This document shows positions 1-7,340 of a DNA stretch of 8,113 bases, one piece after another. A model generated the notes under the pieces. It was given only the letters and a program-made list of their open reading frames with translations. It searched no databases and had not been told where the DNA came from. This DNA is from an uncultured Lachnospiraceae bacterium (lineage in GTDB: Bacteria; Bacillota; Clostridia; Lachnospirales; Lachnospiraceae): assembly GCA_910580005.1 (NCBI GenBank), contig CAJTXH010000124.1, positions 1 to 8,113 of the forward strand, written 5' to 3'. A program made the position numbers and the translations under genes. The number at the start of each line of letters is the position of its first letter. The first letter of the stretch is position 1.

Positions 1-172
1 TGCAGACGGAAGATACAGGAATATTATTTATGTAACAGCAAGTAAAAAATATATATTGTAACTAAAAGCCACCGTAGCGGAAGCGTGCCCCTGTACGGAA
101 TATTCTGGCTCTGGCACGGAAACCGTCCGTTTTTACACAAACACAGGATGACTGGAAATTTATGAAACGGAC
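1..172. other. Upstream region with possible 3' end of an unseen gene
   Basis: No gene can be called with confidence here. The + strand is open in one frame from base 2 to a TAA at 59-61 (19 codons with the same ATA/AGG/ACA preference as the real genes), so this may be the tail of an upstream coding region. The other two forward frames also stop within 45 bases, so the frame choice is weak. From about 84 onward the sequence is rich in short inverted repeats and then runs into the promoter of the leucine-rich-repeat gene. I read it as the 3' flank of the previous gene. Confidence 0.3.
116..134 (+). terminator. Weak candidate intrinsic terminator
   Basis: ACGGA (116-120) can pair with TCCGT (126-130) around a five-base loop, directly followed by a T run (130-134). 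It lies about 55 bases after a possible stop codon at 59-61 and before the promoter at 194-222, which fits the end of an upstream transcript. The stem is only five base pairs. It competes with two other pairings: 84-89 with 113-118, and 124-132 with 165-173. Confidence 0.35.
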
Positions 173-185
173 GTGGTATTTTTAT

Positions 186-212
186 GGATAAAATTGAAAT
201 TTTATCCTTTTT
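186..212 (+). repeat. Inverted repeat overlapping the LRR promoter -35
   Basis: GGATAAAAT (186-194) and its perfect reverse complement ATTTTATCC (199-207) are separated by four bases and followed by five T residues (208-212). As RNA this would be an AU-rich hairpin plus U tract, a weak terminator for read-through from the left. As DNA it is a symmetric site covering the -35 hexamer of the promoter at 194-222, as an operator would. The sequence does not decide between the two readings. Confidence 0.6.
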
Positions 213-222
213 GTGTTAAAAT
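194..222 (+). promoter_or_regulatory. Sigma-A-type promoter of the LRR gene
   Basis: TTGAAA (-35, 194-199) is separated by exactly 17 bases from TAAAAT (-10, 217-222), and a TG one base before the -10 makes it an extended -10. Transcription would start near 229, leaving a leader of about 50 bases before the GTG start at 281. The -35 lies inside a 9-bp inverted repeat (186-194 with 199-207), a plausible repressor site. This is the best housekeeping promoter match in the window. Confidence 0.7.
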
Positions 223-280
223 AATGTCTTGTAATAGTTGTTTCAACACAAAGTATATTAAAACACAAGGAGGCAAAAAC

Positions 281-2140
281 GTGAAAAAACAAATTATGGC
301 GCTGGCATGTGCTTTAATGCTGGTTGTTAGTGGTACTGTACCTGCTAATGCCGCCGCCAAGGCAAAACCAGTAGAACTCTCAAAAACCAGTATAAAACTT
401 AAAGTTGGTGCTTCAAAAGCTATCAAAGTAAAAAAGGCTGCTAAAGTCACCATTAAAAAGAAAACTTTTACTTCTTCTGACAGTAAGGTAGCTGCTGTTA
501 CACAAGAAGGCAAGGTAACAGCAAAAAAGAAAGGTAAGGCTGTAATAAAGGTTGAAGTTAATTACAAAAATGGTAAAAAGGACACGATAAAGACATTAAA
601 ATGCAAAGTAACTGTAACTGGCGGAACTGCTATTAAAAATGATAAAGATGCATTGAAACAGCTTATTGCAAAACAAAGAAAATCAGGGGCGACAGTCAGT
701 GAAGATTTAAATAACGATGACGAATATGAATGGGATGACAATGGAAATTTAACCTATATCCAGTGGTCAGGCTGTTCACTTAGTGGAGATATCTCATTTT
801 CCAGTTTTAAAAAGTTAAAAGGCTTAAGATGTAATTCTAATAAACTGACAAGTCTTGATGTCAGCAAGAATGCAGTATTGGAAAGTTTAAGTTGTAGTTC
901 TAATAATCTGACAAGCCTGGATATCAGCAAGAATACAGCTTTGATAAGTTTAAGTTGTAGTTCTAATAAACTAGCAAGCCTGGATATCAGCAAGAATACA
1001 GCTTTAGAAACTTTGTATTGTGATGAAAATAATCTGACAAGCCTGGATGTCAGCAATAATACAGTTTTGGAAGATTTGGAACGGGATAGTAATGTTAAAG
1101 TTACAAAAACATACAAGCCAGGAACACTTAACCAGGCTGATATAGATGCGTTAAAAAAGATTATTGCAGAGCAAAAAGCACTTGGAGCAACACTTAGTGA
1201 TGACTTTGATGATTATAAATATGAATGGGGCAAGTATGAATGGGATGAAGATGGAAATTTAACCTATATCAATTGGAGAAACTGTTCCCTTAGTGGCGCA
1301 ATTTCATTTTCTGGATTTAAAAATTTAAAGAGGTTATACTGCAATTCCAACAACCTGACAAGCCTGTACGTCAGCGATAATACATCTTTGACATATTTAA
1401 ATTGTAATTCCAACAGCCTGGCAAGCCTGGATGTCAGCGATAATACATCTTTGACATATTTAAGCTGTAGTACCAATAAATTAACAAACCTGGATATCAG
1501 CAAGAATACGGCTTTAGAAACTTTGTATTGTGATGAAAATAATCTGGCAAGCCTGGATGTCAGCAATAATACAGTTTTGGAAGATTTGGAACGGGATAGT
1601 AATGTTAAAGTTACAAAAACATACAAGCCAGGAACACTTAACCAGGCTGATATAAACGCATTAAAACAGATTATTGCAGAGCAAAAAGCACTTGGAGCAA
1701 CGCTTAGTGATGATTTTAATGATTATAAATATGAATGGGGCAAATATGAATGGGATGAAGATGGAAATTTGACCTATATCAATTGGAGAAGCTGTTCCCT
1801 TAGTGGCGCAATTTCATTTTCTGGATTTAAAAACTTAAAGAGGTTATACTGCAATTCCAACAACCTTACAAGCCTTGATGTCAGCAATATTACATCTTTG
1901 ACATATTTAAATTGTAATTCCAACAGCCTGGCAAGCCTTGATGTCAGCAATACTACATCTTTGACGTATTTAAGTTGTAGTAATAATAAATTAACAAACC
2001 TGGATGTTAGCAAGAATACAGCTTTAGAAACTTTGTATTGTGATGAAAATAATCTGGCAAGCCTTGATGTCAGCAAGAACACAGCTTTGGAAGATTTAGA
2101 ATGTGATAGTGGAGTTGCAATAACAAGGGCATCGAAGTAA
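281..2140 (+). CDS. Secreted Ig-like / leucine-rich-repeat protein
   Basis: A 619-residue exported protein. The start is GTG at 281, because AAGGAGG at 267-273 sits seven bases upstream and a signal peptide begins right there; the frame stays open to 173, but that extension is not signal-like. Residues 1-24 form the signal peptide (Lys-Lys, hydrophobic core, likely cleavage after Ala-Asn-Ala). Residues about 30-113 are very Lys-rich and resemble a bacterial Ig-like group 2 (Big_2) domain. Three modules follow (about 116-281, 282-451, 452-619). Each has a helical N-cap (DALKxIIAEQK), a YEWDxDGNLTYI stretch, and four 21-residue repeats of the type LxCxxNxLTSLDVSxNTxLE whose cysteines would stack as a ladder. 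LRR surfaces usually bind proteins or glycans; the ligand here is unknown. No LPXTG, SLH or choline-binding motif is present, so the protein is probably secreted or held to the wall by its basic domain (inference). It appears monocistronic, with its own promoter and terminator. Confidence 0.9.
   Translation: MKKQIMALACALMLVVSGTVPANAAAKAKPVELSKTSIKLKVGASKAIKVKKAAKVTIKKKTFTSSDSKVAAVTQEGKVTAKKKGKAVIKVEVNYKNGKKDTIKTLKCKVTVTGGTAIKNDKDALKQLIAKQRKSGATVSEDLNNDDEYEWDDNGNLTYIQWSGCSLSGDISFSSFKKLKGLRCNSNKLTSLDVSKNAVLESLSCSSNNLTSLDISKNTALISLSCSSNKLASLDISKNTALETLYCDENNLTSLDVSNNTVLEDLERDSNVKVTKTYKPGTLNQADIDALKKIIAEQKALGATLSDDFDDYKYEWGKYEWDEDGNLTYINWRNCSLSGAISFSGFKNLKRLYCNSNNLTSLYVSDNTSLTYLNCNSNSLASLDVSDNTSLTYLSCSTNKLTNLDISKNTALETLYCDENNLASLDVSNNTVLEDLERDSNVKVTKTYKPGTLNQADINALKQIIAEQKALGATLSDDFNDYKYEWGKYEWDEDGNLTYINWRSCSLSGAISFSGFKNLKRLYCNSNNLTSLDVSNITSLTYLNCNSNSLASLDVSNTTSLTYLSCSNNKLTNLDVSKNTALETLYCDENNLASLDVSKNTALEDLECDSGVAITRASK
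626..2137 (+). repeat. Three tandem LRR modules, 510-bp period
   Basis: Three in-frame modules span 626-1123, 1124-1633 and 1634-2137. Modules 2 and 3 are nearly identical in DNA over most of their length, and the boundary segments at about 991-1142 and 1501-1652 match almost base for base at an offset of 510. Module 1 is more diverged and is 12 bases shorter between its N-cap and first repeat, where it lacks the extra Trp-Gly-Lys-Tyr-type stretch of the other two. This points to recent unequal recombination within the gene. Confidence 0.9.
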
Positions 2141-2201
2141 CGGTAAAGAAGCAAATTATATTCAAGAAGTGGGTTTGCTAAGTAAAGTGTGTAAGTTTTT
2201 T

Positions 2202-2232
2202 AATGGTGGTCATATATAAGACCACCATTTTT
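2202..2232 (+). terminator. Intrinsic terminator after the LRR gene
   Basis: AATGGTGGTC (2202-2211) pairs perfectly with GACCACCATT (2220-2229) around an eight-base AT loop. The stem runs directly into T residues (2228-2232), with a second T run shortly after. It lies about 60 bases after the stop codon at 2140 and should end the LRR transcript, separating it from the transporter gene. Confidence 0.85.
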
Positions 2233-2438
2233 GTATGCAGTTTTTTTATCAAGATAAAACAATACAGGATTACTGTTTATACAGTTTTATATATTGCTTT
2301 TATGGTTTAGTCATACACATATGCCAACTATTAATTTTTGATTAAAAATATAAATAATAAATAAAAAATATTTTTTCGTCCTGCCAGTAAATTTTAGATA
2401 TAGATTATATTATTTTAACTATATACAGCTTATATTAT
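2233..2438. other. AT-rich intergenic stretch without a gene
   Basis: This is part of the 389-base gap between the LRR and transporter genes. I find no credible coding region. It contains ATAAAAC (2254-2260) with its reverse complement at 2284-2290, and inside that ACTGT/ACAGT (2272-2276, 2281-2285). Further on is a perfect 14-base palindrome of A6-TA-T6 (2363-2376). These could bend DNA or bind a regulator of the downstream promoter, but such short AT repeats are also expected by chance at this composition. Confidence 0.5.
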
Positions 2439-2467
2439 TTGACATTTAAAAGAATAATGTGTAATTT
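2439..2467 (+). promoter_or_regulatory. Candidate promoter of the RND transporter gene
   Basis: A perfect -35 TTGACA (2439-2444) is followed after 17 bases by TAATTT (2462-2467), a four-of-six match to the -10 consensus. The predicted start near 2474 gives a leader of about 55 bases before the ATG at 2530. The upstream DNA is very AT-rich with A and T tracts, which often strengthens such promoters. Confidence 0.6.
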
Positions 2468-2529
2468 ATTTATGTGACAATTTTAAGGCAAAAGTGTATA
2501 TTTTTAGTACACAGGAATGGAGAGGATTT

Positions 2530-5500
2530 ATGCCAAAGTTTAGTGTAAAAAAACCATTTGTGGTACTTGTAGCAGTTTTAATGGTACTTGTACTTGGTGT
2601 GGTAAGTTTTACAAGGATGACGACAGATTTTCTGCCGAATATGAATTTGCCGTATATGATGATTGTAACCACATATCCAGGTGCGTCACCTGAAAAGGTG
2701 CAGAAAGATATTACAGAACTGGTGGAAAGTGGTACAGGCACGGTCAACGGCGTAAAAAATGTAACAAGCCAGTCAATGGAAAATGCAAGTATGGTTACGC
2801 TTGAATTTGAAGATGATACAAATATGGATGCCGCAATGGTAAAAGTTTCATCAGCGGTAAACCAGCTTGAACTTCCTGATACGGCAGGCAATCCTATGAT
2901 AATGGAAATATCAATGGATATGATGGCTACAATGATTGTGAGTGTTGACTATGAAGGAAAAGACAAAATTGAGCTTTCAAAATTTGTAGAAGATGTTGTA
3001 GTGCCAGAAATACAGAGACAGGATGGTGTTGCAAGTGTTTCAGAATCAGGGAGTGTTGTGAAATCTATAGAGGTTGTGCTTAACCAGGAAAAGATTGACA
3101 GCATTAATGAGGAAGTGCTTGCCAAAACGGATAAAACCCTTGCTAAGGCTAAAAAAGAAATTGATGATGCAAGGAAAAAACTTGATAATGGTAAGAAAGA
3201 ACTTGAAAGCAAGAAAGATACCCTGAAAGAACAGCAGGATAAACAGTCAGCAGAGCTTGCAAAGTTCAGCAAACTTATGAATGAGGCGGTTGCCACAAAA
3301 ACTGCATATACTTCACAGCTTACAAGCCTAAAGGCAAGCCAGACAGCATTAAAAACTGAAAAAAAGGCATATAAAGACAATGGTGTGGTTAAATCATATA
3401 ACCAGATGAATGATATGATTAAGGCTTTAAGGGAAGCTTTGCAGGAGGGTGGTGAAGCTTATAAGAAAATTTATGACGCAGTATATAAACAAATCCTTGT
3501 TACAATGGCACAAGGTGCATTGGATGCTGCAGGCATAGAAATGGAAGTTACTATAGAAAATATTGACCAGATTATGGAGCAGTATATGGGACAGCTTGGA
3601 GGTGCTGCTGATGAATATTTGAAACAGGCAGATGGGCAGGCAAAAAAGGTTGCAGGTGAACAGGCGGCTGCGCAGCTTAAAATGCTTCCGAAAAGTGTTA
3701 AGGATGCAATAGATAATCCAGATAAATTAAAAGCATTACAGGATTTAATGAAGGCGCAAGGGCAGGATGAAGCCGCTAAAAACCTTACGAAGAAAAATCT
3801 TTCAATGCTTTATGATATTGTGGAAACAAGGATACCGCAGATTGATGTTGCACTTGCTAACCTGAAAACAGAGATTGCGGCTGCAAAGGCTATTGTAAAA
3901 GAAGTTACAAAATCAATAGCAGAGGCAGAGAGGAAGTATGAAGAGGTGGAATCTGGAAAGATTACTGCTGCTGCAGCATTTGGTTCTGCCAATGCCCAGA
4001 TTTCAAGTGCAGAAGCAACACTTAAAAATAGTGAAACAGAATTAAAAAATGCACAGAAGTCATTTAAGGAGTCCAAAAAGCAGGCACTTGAAAGTGCAAA
4101 CCTTGATGCACTTCTCACGATGGAACAGCTTTCTAACATATTAACTGCGGAAAACTTTTCAATGCCAGCAGGCTATATAAATGAGGATGAAACACAGTAT
4201 CTTATTAAAGTTGGTGACGAATATAACAGCATTGATGAAATGAAAAATGCTGTACTATGCAATATTGATGATATTGGCGATATAAAACTTTCTGATGTTG
4301 CAGATATTAATATAGTAGATAATTCTGCTGATTCATATGGAAAAGTTAATGGCAATGATGCTGTGCTTTTAAGTATTTCAAAGTCAAGTACAGCAGGTAC
4401 TTCTGATGTATCAGATGATTGTAATGATTCGTTTAAAAGACTTGAAGAAGAAAATAAAGGTTTAAGGTTTACAAACCTTATGGACCAGGGCGACTATATA
4501 AGGCTTATAATAGATTCAGTATTATCGAACCTTTTATGGGGTGCGCTGCTCGCAATAATTGTACTCTTTATTTTCCTGAAAGATATACGGCCTACATTTG
4601 TAGTGGCATTTAGTATACCTTTAAGTGTATTGTTTGCAATAGTGCTTATGTACTTTACAGATATTACATTAAATATTATATCACTTTCAGGCCTTGCGCT
4701 TGGTGTTGGCATGCTTGTAGATAATTCAATCGTGGTTGTTGAAAATATTTACAGGTTAAGGAGCAAAGGTGTTGGTGCGGCACGTGCTGCTGTAATGGGG
4801 GCAAACCAGGTGGCAGGAGCTATTTTCTCATCAACACTTACAACAATATGCGTATTCCTTCCAATAGTGTTTACAGATGGGATTACCAGGCAGATAATGC
4901 AGGATATGTGCCTTACAATAGCATATAGTTTATGTGCCAGCCTTGTAGTTGCACTTACGGTTGTGCCAAGTATGGGAGCAACTGTCCTTAAAAAAGCAAG
5001 CACAAAAAAACACCGCTGGTTTGATGCTGTTGTTAATGTGTATGAGAAAGCAGCACGTTTCTGCATAAGGTATAAAATAGTACCTTTAGCATTTGCAATA
5101 GTCCTTCTTATATTTTCAGTAAACAAGGTGTTTAAAATGGGTATTGTATTTGTTCCTGAAATGGGAAGTGAGCAGATGTCAATAACATACACTGCACCAG
5201 ATGATACATCAACAGAAGAGGACTATAAGCTTTCAGATGATATAGCAGCAGAGATAAGGAAAATAAAAGGTGTAAAAACCATAGGTACAATGCTGGGCAG
5301 TGCTACTTCTGTAATGGGCTCAGCAAGTACGGACACAAAGTCATATTCTGCGATGATTTTGCTCAAAGAGGAATATGCTAACCAGAACAAGGAAATTGCT
5401 GCCCGGATAGAGAAAATATTGGAAGATAAAAAGCTTGATGACTATTCTGTTTCGGAGTCAAATATGGATATGTCGAGCATGATGGGAAGAGGGCTTGAGG

Positions 5501-6630
5501 TTGATATTTATGGAAATGACCTGGATAAACTTGTCAAAATAAGCGAAGATGTCAAGAAGATGGCAGAAAGCATTGATGGTTTTGAAGAAGTTTCAAATGG
5601 CCAGGAAAAGGCAGACAAAGAGCTTGTTGTACAGGTAAATAAGAAAAAAGCAATGAGGCTTGGCCTGACTGTAGCACAGGTGTATACAGAACTTGCATCT
5701 GGGCTGGCAACAGATAAGGACTCTACAAGCATTAATGTTGATGAAGAAAAATATGATGTAAAGATAGTTGATGAAAGGGAAGAACTCAATACCAAAAATA
5801 TAATGGATTATGAGTTTGAAACCACAAAGACTAATGATAAAGGTGAAACAAAAAAGGAAAAGCATAAGCTTAAAGAATTTGCAGAGTTAAAAGAAGGTAC
5901 ATCAATAGCAGCAATCAGAAGGGAAAATATTGTTAATTACATAGCAGTAACTGCTTCAGCAAAAGAAGGTTATAATACAACGCTTCTAAGCAGGGATTTG
6001 GAGAAATTGGTTGATAAATATGATACACCTGATGGCTATGAAATAAAGATTGCTGGTGAAAGTGAAACAAATAATGAAATGGTAACAAGTATGCTTACAA
6101 TGATAGGGCTTGCAATTATATTTATTTATCTTGTGATGGTAGCACAGTTTGGAAGCCTTTTATCACCATTTATAATATTGCTTACAATACCGCTTGCATT
6201 TACTGGAGGTCTTGTTGCACTTCTTATAACAGGTGAAGAAATTTCTGTAATGGCGCTTATGGGATTTCTTGTACTTTCAGGTGTTGTAGTTAATAATGGT
6301 ATTGTGTTTGTAGATTATGCCAATAAACTGCGCCTGGACGGAATGGACAAAAAGGAAGCGCTTATTGAAACAGGAAAGACACGTATGCGTCCTATAATGA
6401 TGACAGCACTTACAACAATCCTTGCAATGTCCATAATGGCAGCAAGCCAGGACAGCACTGCTGCAATGAGCAGGGGAATGGCAATTGTTACAATTGGCGG
6501 TCTTGTATATGCAACATTTATGACATTATTTATAGTTCCTGTATTATATGATATTTTTTATAGGAAAAAACTAAAGAAAGTAGATTTAGGTGATGAAGAT
6601 ACATTAAATGAAGTTGATGATATTATATAG
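2530..6630 (+). CDS. RND-family efflux permease with large coiled-coil insertion
   Basis: A 1366-residue inner-membrane transporter of the RND superfamily (AcrB/SwrC-like), expected to export amphiphilic compounds using the proton gradient. The start is ATG 2530, with GGAGAGG at 2519-2525; the protein then begins MPKFSVKKPF, as is usual for the family. TM1 is at about 8-28. A first extracytoplasmic loop (29-655) carries the TTYPGASPE motif at 47-55. TM2-TM6 lie at about 659-817, TM7 at 848-868, a second loop at 869-1186, and TM8-TM12 at about 1187-1342. The TM4 motif GMLVDNSIVVVEN has Asp731 and Asn732 where AcrB has Asp407 and Asp408. TM10 has GVVVNNGIVFVDY, with Asn1255 where AcrB has Lys940. 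Typical members have about 1030-1060 residues; the excess is an insertion at about 195-530 with long heptad-rich helices. No adaptor or outer-membrane factor gene is adjacent. The substrate cannot be told from sequence. Confidence 0.93.
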   Translation: MPKFSVKKPFVVLVAVLMVLVLGVVSFTRMTTDFLPNMNLPYMMIVTTYPGASPEKVQKDITELVESGTGTVNGVKNVTSQSMENASMVTLEFEDDTNMDAAMVKVSSAVNQLELPDTAGNPMIMEISMDMMATMIVSVDYEGKDKIELSKFVEDVVVPEIQRQDGVASVSESGSVVKSIEVVLNQEKIDSINEEVLAKTDKTLAKAKKEIDDARKKLDNGKKELESKKDTLKEQQDKQSAELAKFSKLMNEAVATKTAYTSQLTSLKASQTALKTEKKAYKDNGVVKSYNQMNDMIKALREALQEGGEAYKKIYDAVYKQILVTMAQGALDAAGIEMEVTIENIDQIMEQYMGQLGGAADEYLKQADGQAKKVAGEQAAAQLKMLPKSVKDAIDNPDKLKALQDLMKAQGQDEAAKNLTKKNLSMLYDIVETRIPQIDVALANLKTEIAAAKAIVKEVTKSIAEAERKYEEVESGKITAAAAFGSANAQISSAEATLKNSETELKNAQKSFKESKKQALESANLDALLTMEQLSNILTAENFSMPAGYINEDETQYLIKVGDEYNSIDEMKNAVLCNIDDIGDIKLSDVADINIVDNSADSYGKVNGNDAVLLSISKSSTAGTSDVSDDCNDSFKRLEEENKGLRFTNLMDQGDYIRLIIDSVLSNLLWGALLAIIVLFIFLKDIRPTFVVAFSIPLSVLFAIVLMYFTDITLNIISLSGLALGVGMLVDNSIVVVENIYRLRSKGVGAARAAVMGANQVAGAIFSSTLTTICVFLPIVFTDGITRQIMQDMCLTIAYSLCASLVVALTVVPSMGATVLKKASTKKHRWFDAVVNVYEKAARFCIRYKIVPLAFAIVLLIFSVNKVFKMGIVFVPEMGSEQMSITYTAPDDTSTEEDYKLSDDIAAEIRKIKGVKTIGTMLGSATSVMGSASTDTKSYSAMILLKEEYANQNKEIAARIEKILEDKKLDDYSVSESNMDMSSMMGRGLEVDIYGNDLDKLVKISEDVKKMAESIDGFEEVSNGQEKADKELVVQVNKKKAMRLGLTVAQVYTELASGLATDKDSTSINVDEEKYDVKIVDEREELNTKNIMDYEFETTKTNDKGETKKEKHKLKEFAELKEGTSIAAIRRENIVNYIAVTASAKEGYNTTLLSRDLEKLVDKYDTPDGYEIKIAGESETNNEMVTSMLTMIGLAIIFIYLVMVAQFGSLLSPFIILLTIPLAFTGGLVALLITGEEISVMALMGFLVLSGVVVNNGIVFVDYANKLRLDGMDKKEALIETGKTRMRPIMMTALTTILAMSIMAASQDSTAAMSRGMAIVTIGGLVYATFMTLFIVPVLYDIFYRKKLKKVDLGDEDTLNEVDDII

Positions 6631-6654
6631 TCTTTGGGCAAAATCTGCTTAATT

Positions 6655-6705
6655 TATAGCCTGCCAGTTCCAGACAGTTTATGGAACTGGCAGGCTGTAT
6701 TTTTT
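6655..6705 (+). terminator. Strong intrinsic terminator after the RND gene
   Basis: A 15-bp perfect stem (6658-6672 with 6682-6696), extendable by three pairs including one G-U, closes a nine-base loop and is followed by six T residues (6700-6705). It lies 24 bases after the transporter stop and between two convergent genes. The minus-strand flank is AT-rich but lacks a clean T run, so termination of spoVT here would be less efficient. Confidence 0.92.
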
Positions 6706-6721
6706 AACCTTACTAATAGCT

Positions 6722-7267
6722 TTACTGTTCAAGCTGTTTTCCAAGGAAATTTGCTGCTGTTGCTGTAAGTTTCTTTTCAGTTTCGCCAAACTGTGCCTTG
6801 CCTTCTTTTGACAGAAGGACTACAGCACCGATTGCGTCACCTTCACATATAATAGGGCTTATAGCCTCAAAAGAAAAGTGCTCTTCTTCATTTGCAATAG
6901 TTTTATAATTTTTTTCGCCACCTGATGCAATTAAGCTCTGCCTGTCATCAATAACCTGTTCAAGTTCTTTGCTGACAGGTTTCTGTAACAAGTCTTTTTT
7001 TGCCCCACCTGATGCAGCGATTACTATATCCCTGTCAGCTATTGCTACAATATGGCCTGTAGTTTGTGACAGAGCTTCTGCGTACTGTTTTGCAAATTCT
7101 CCCAAATCTCCCATCATAGAATATTTCTTTAAAACAATCTGGCCTTCACGGTCTGTATATATTTCGAGAGGGTCTCCCTCACGGATTCTTAAAGTCCTTC
7201 TGATTTCTTTTGGGATTACCACCCGTCCCAAATCATCTATTCTTCTCACAATTCCAGTTGCTTTCAT
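6722..7267 (-). CDS. spoVT: Stage V sporulation protein T, AbrB-family regulator
   Basis: A 181-residue transcription factor. Residues 1-53 are the swapped-hairpin AbrB DNA-binding domain and begin MKATGIVRRIDDLGRVVIPK, which as I recall is the same start as in Bacillus subtilis SpoVT. Residues about 56-178 form the GAF-like C-terminal domain that supports tetramerisation and may sense a ligand. The length is close to the 178 residues of the B. subtilis protein. In Bacillus it acts in the forespore, tuning sigma-G-dependent genes for spore coat, resistance and germination. The gene is convergent with the transporter and is not part of its operon. The ribosome site GGAGG (minus strand, 7280-7284) is about 12 bases from the ATG, longer than usual, but no nearer start exists and the N-terminus is invariant in the family. 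An inverted repeat crosses its promoter, which fits autoregulation (inference). Confidence 0.95.
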   Translation of the reverse strand: MKATGIVRRIDDLGRVVIPKEIRRTLRIREGDPLEIYTDREGQIVLKKYSMMGDLGEFAKQYAEALSQTTGHIVAIADRDIVIAASGGAKKDLLQKPVSKELEQVIDDRQSLIASGGEKNYKTIANEEEHFSFEAISPIICEGDAIGAVVLLSKEGKAQFGETEKKLTATAANFLGKQLEQ

Positions 7268-7294
7268 ATATTTAATTATCCTCCATTTCTGTTA

Positions 7295-7340
7295 AACTAC
7301 AGGCAGTTGCAATTATGCAATATTATATATACCTGTAGTT
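7295..7340. repeat. Inverted repeat spanning the spoVT promoter
   Basis: AACTACAGG (7295-7303) and its perfect reverse complement CCTGTAGTT (7332-7340) flank the predicted -10 and start point of spoVT. One arm lies between -35 and -10, the other at about +12 to +20. A smaller palindrome, TTGCA-ATTA-TGCAA (7307-7320), is nested between them. Because transcription would start inside the repeat, a DNA operator is more likely than an RNA hairpin. Confidence 0.6.

Noticed and set aside
173..280. A 36-codon N-terminal extension of the LRR protein
   Set aside because: The extension would place the signal peptide internally. The AAGGAGG at 267-273, the promoter at 194-222 and the signal peptide all support GTG 281.
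626..2137. The tandem 510-bp repeats as a CRISPR or mobile element
   Set aside because: The repeats are in frame, code for LRR modules and have no spacers, terminal inverted repeats or transposase.
754..2154. Three minus-strand open frames of 120-126 codons spaced 510 bases apart inside the LRR gene
   Set aside because: They are mirror images of the repeated LRR modules, have no ribosome site, and their Leu/Ser-rich products only reflect the sense-strand repeat.
2494..2529. An upstream ATG 12 codons before the RND start
   Set aside because: It lacks a ribosome site, and GGAGAGG at 2519-2525 clearly serves ATG 2530, where the family N-terminus begins.
2466..5865. Several minus-strand open frames of 60-147 codons opposite the RND permease
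   Set aside because: The sense strand encodes an intact family protein across its full length. The antisense frames show Ser/Leu-rich or random composition and no supporting start signals.
6969..7295. A + strand open frame of 108 codons over spoVT
   Set aside because: It is a shadow of the highly conserved spoVT coding sequence and has no ribosome binding site.
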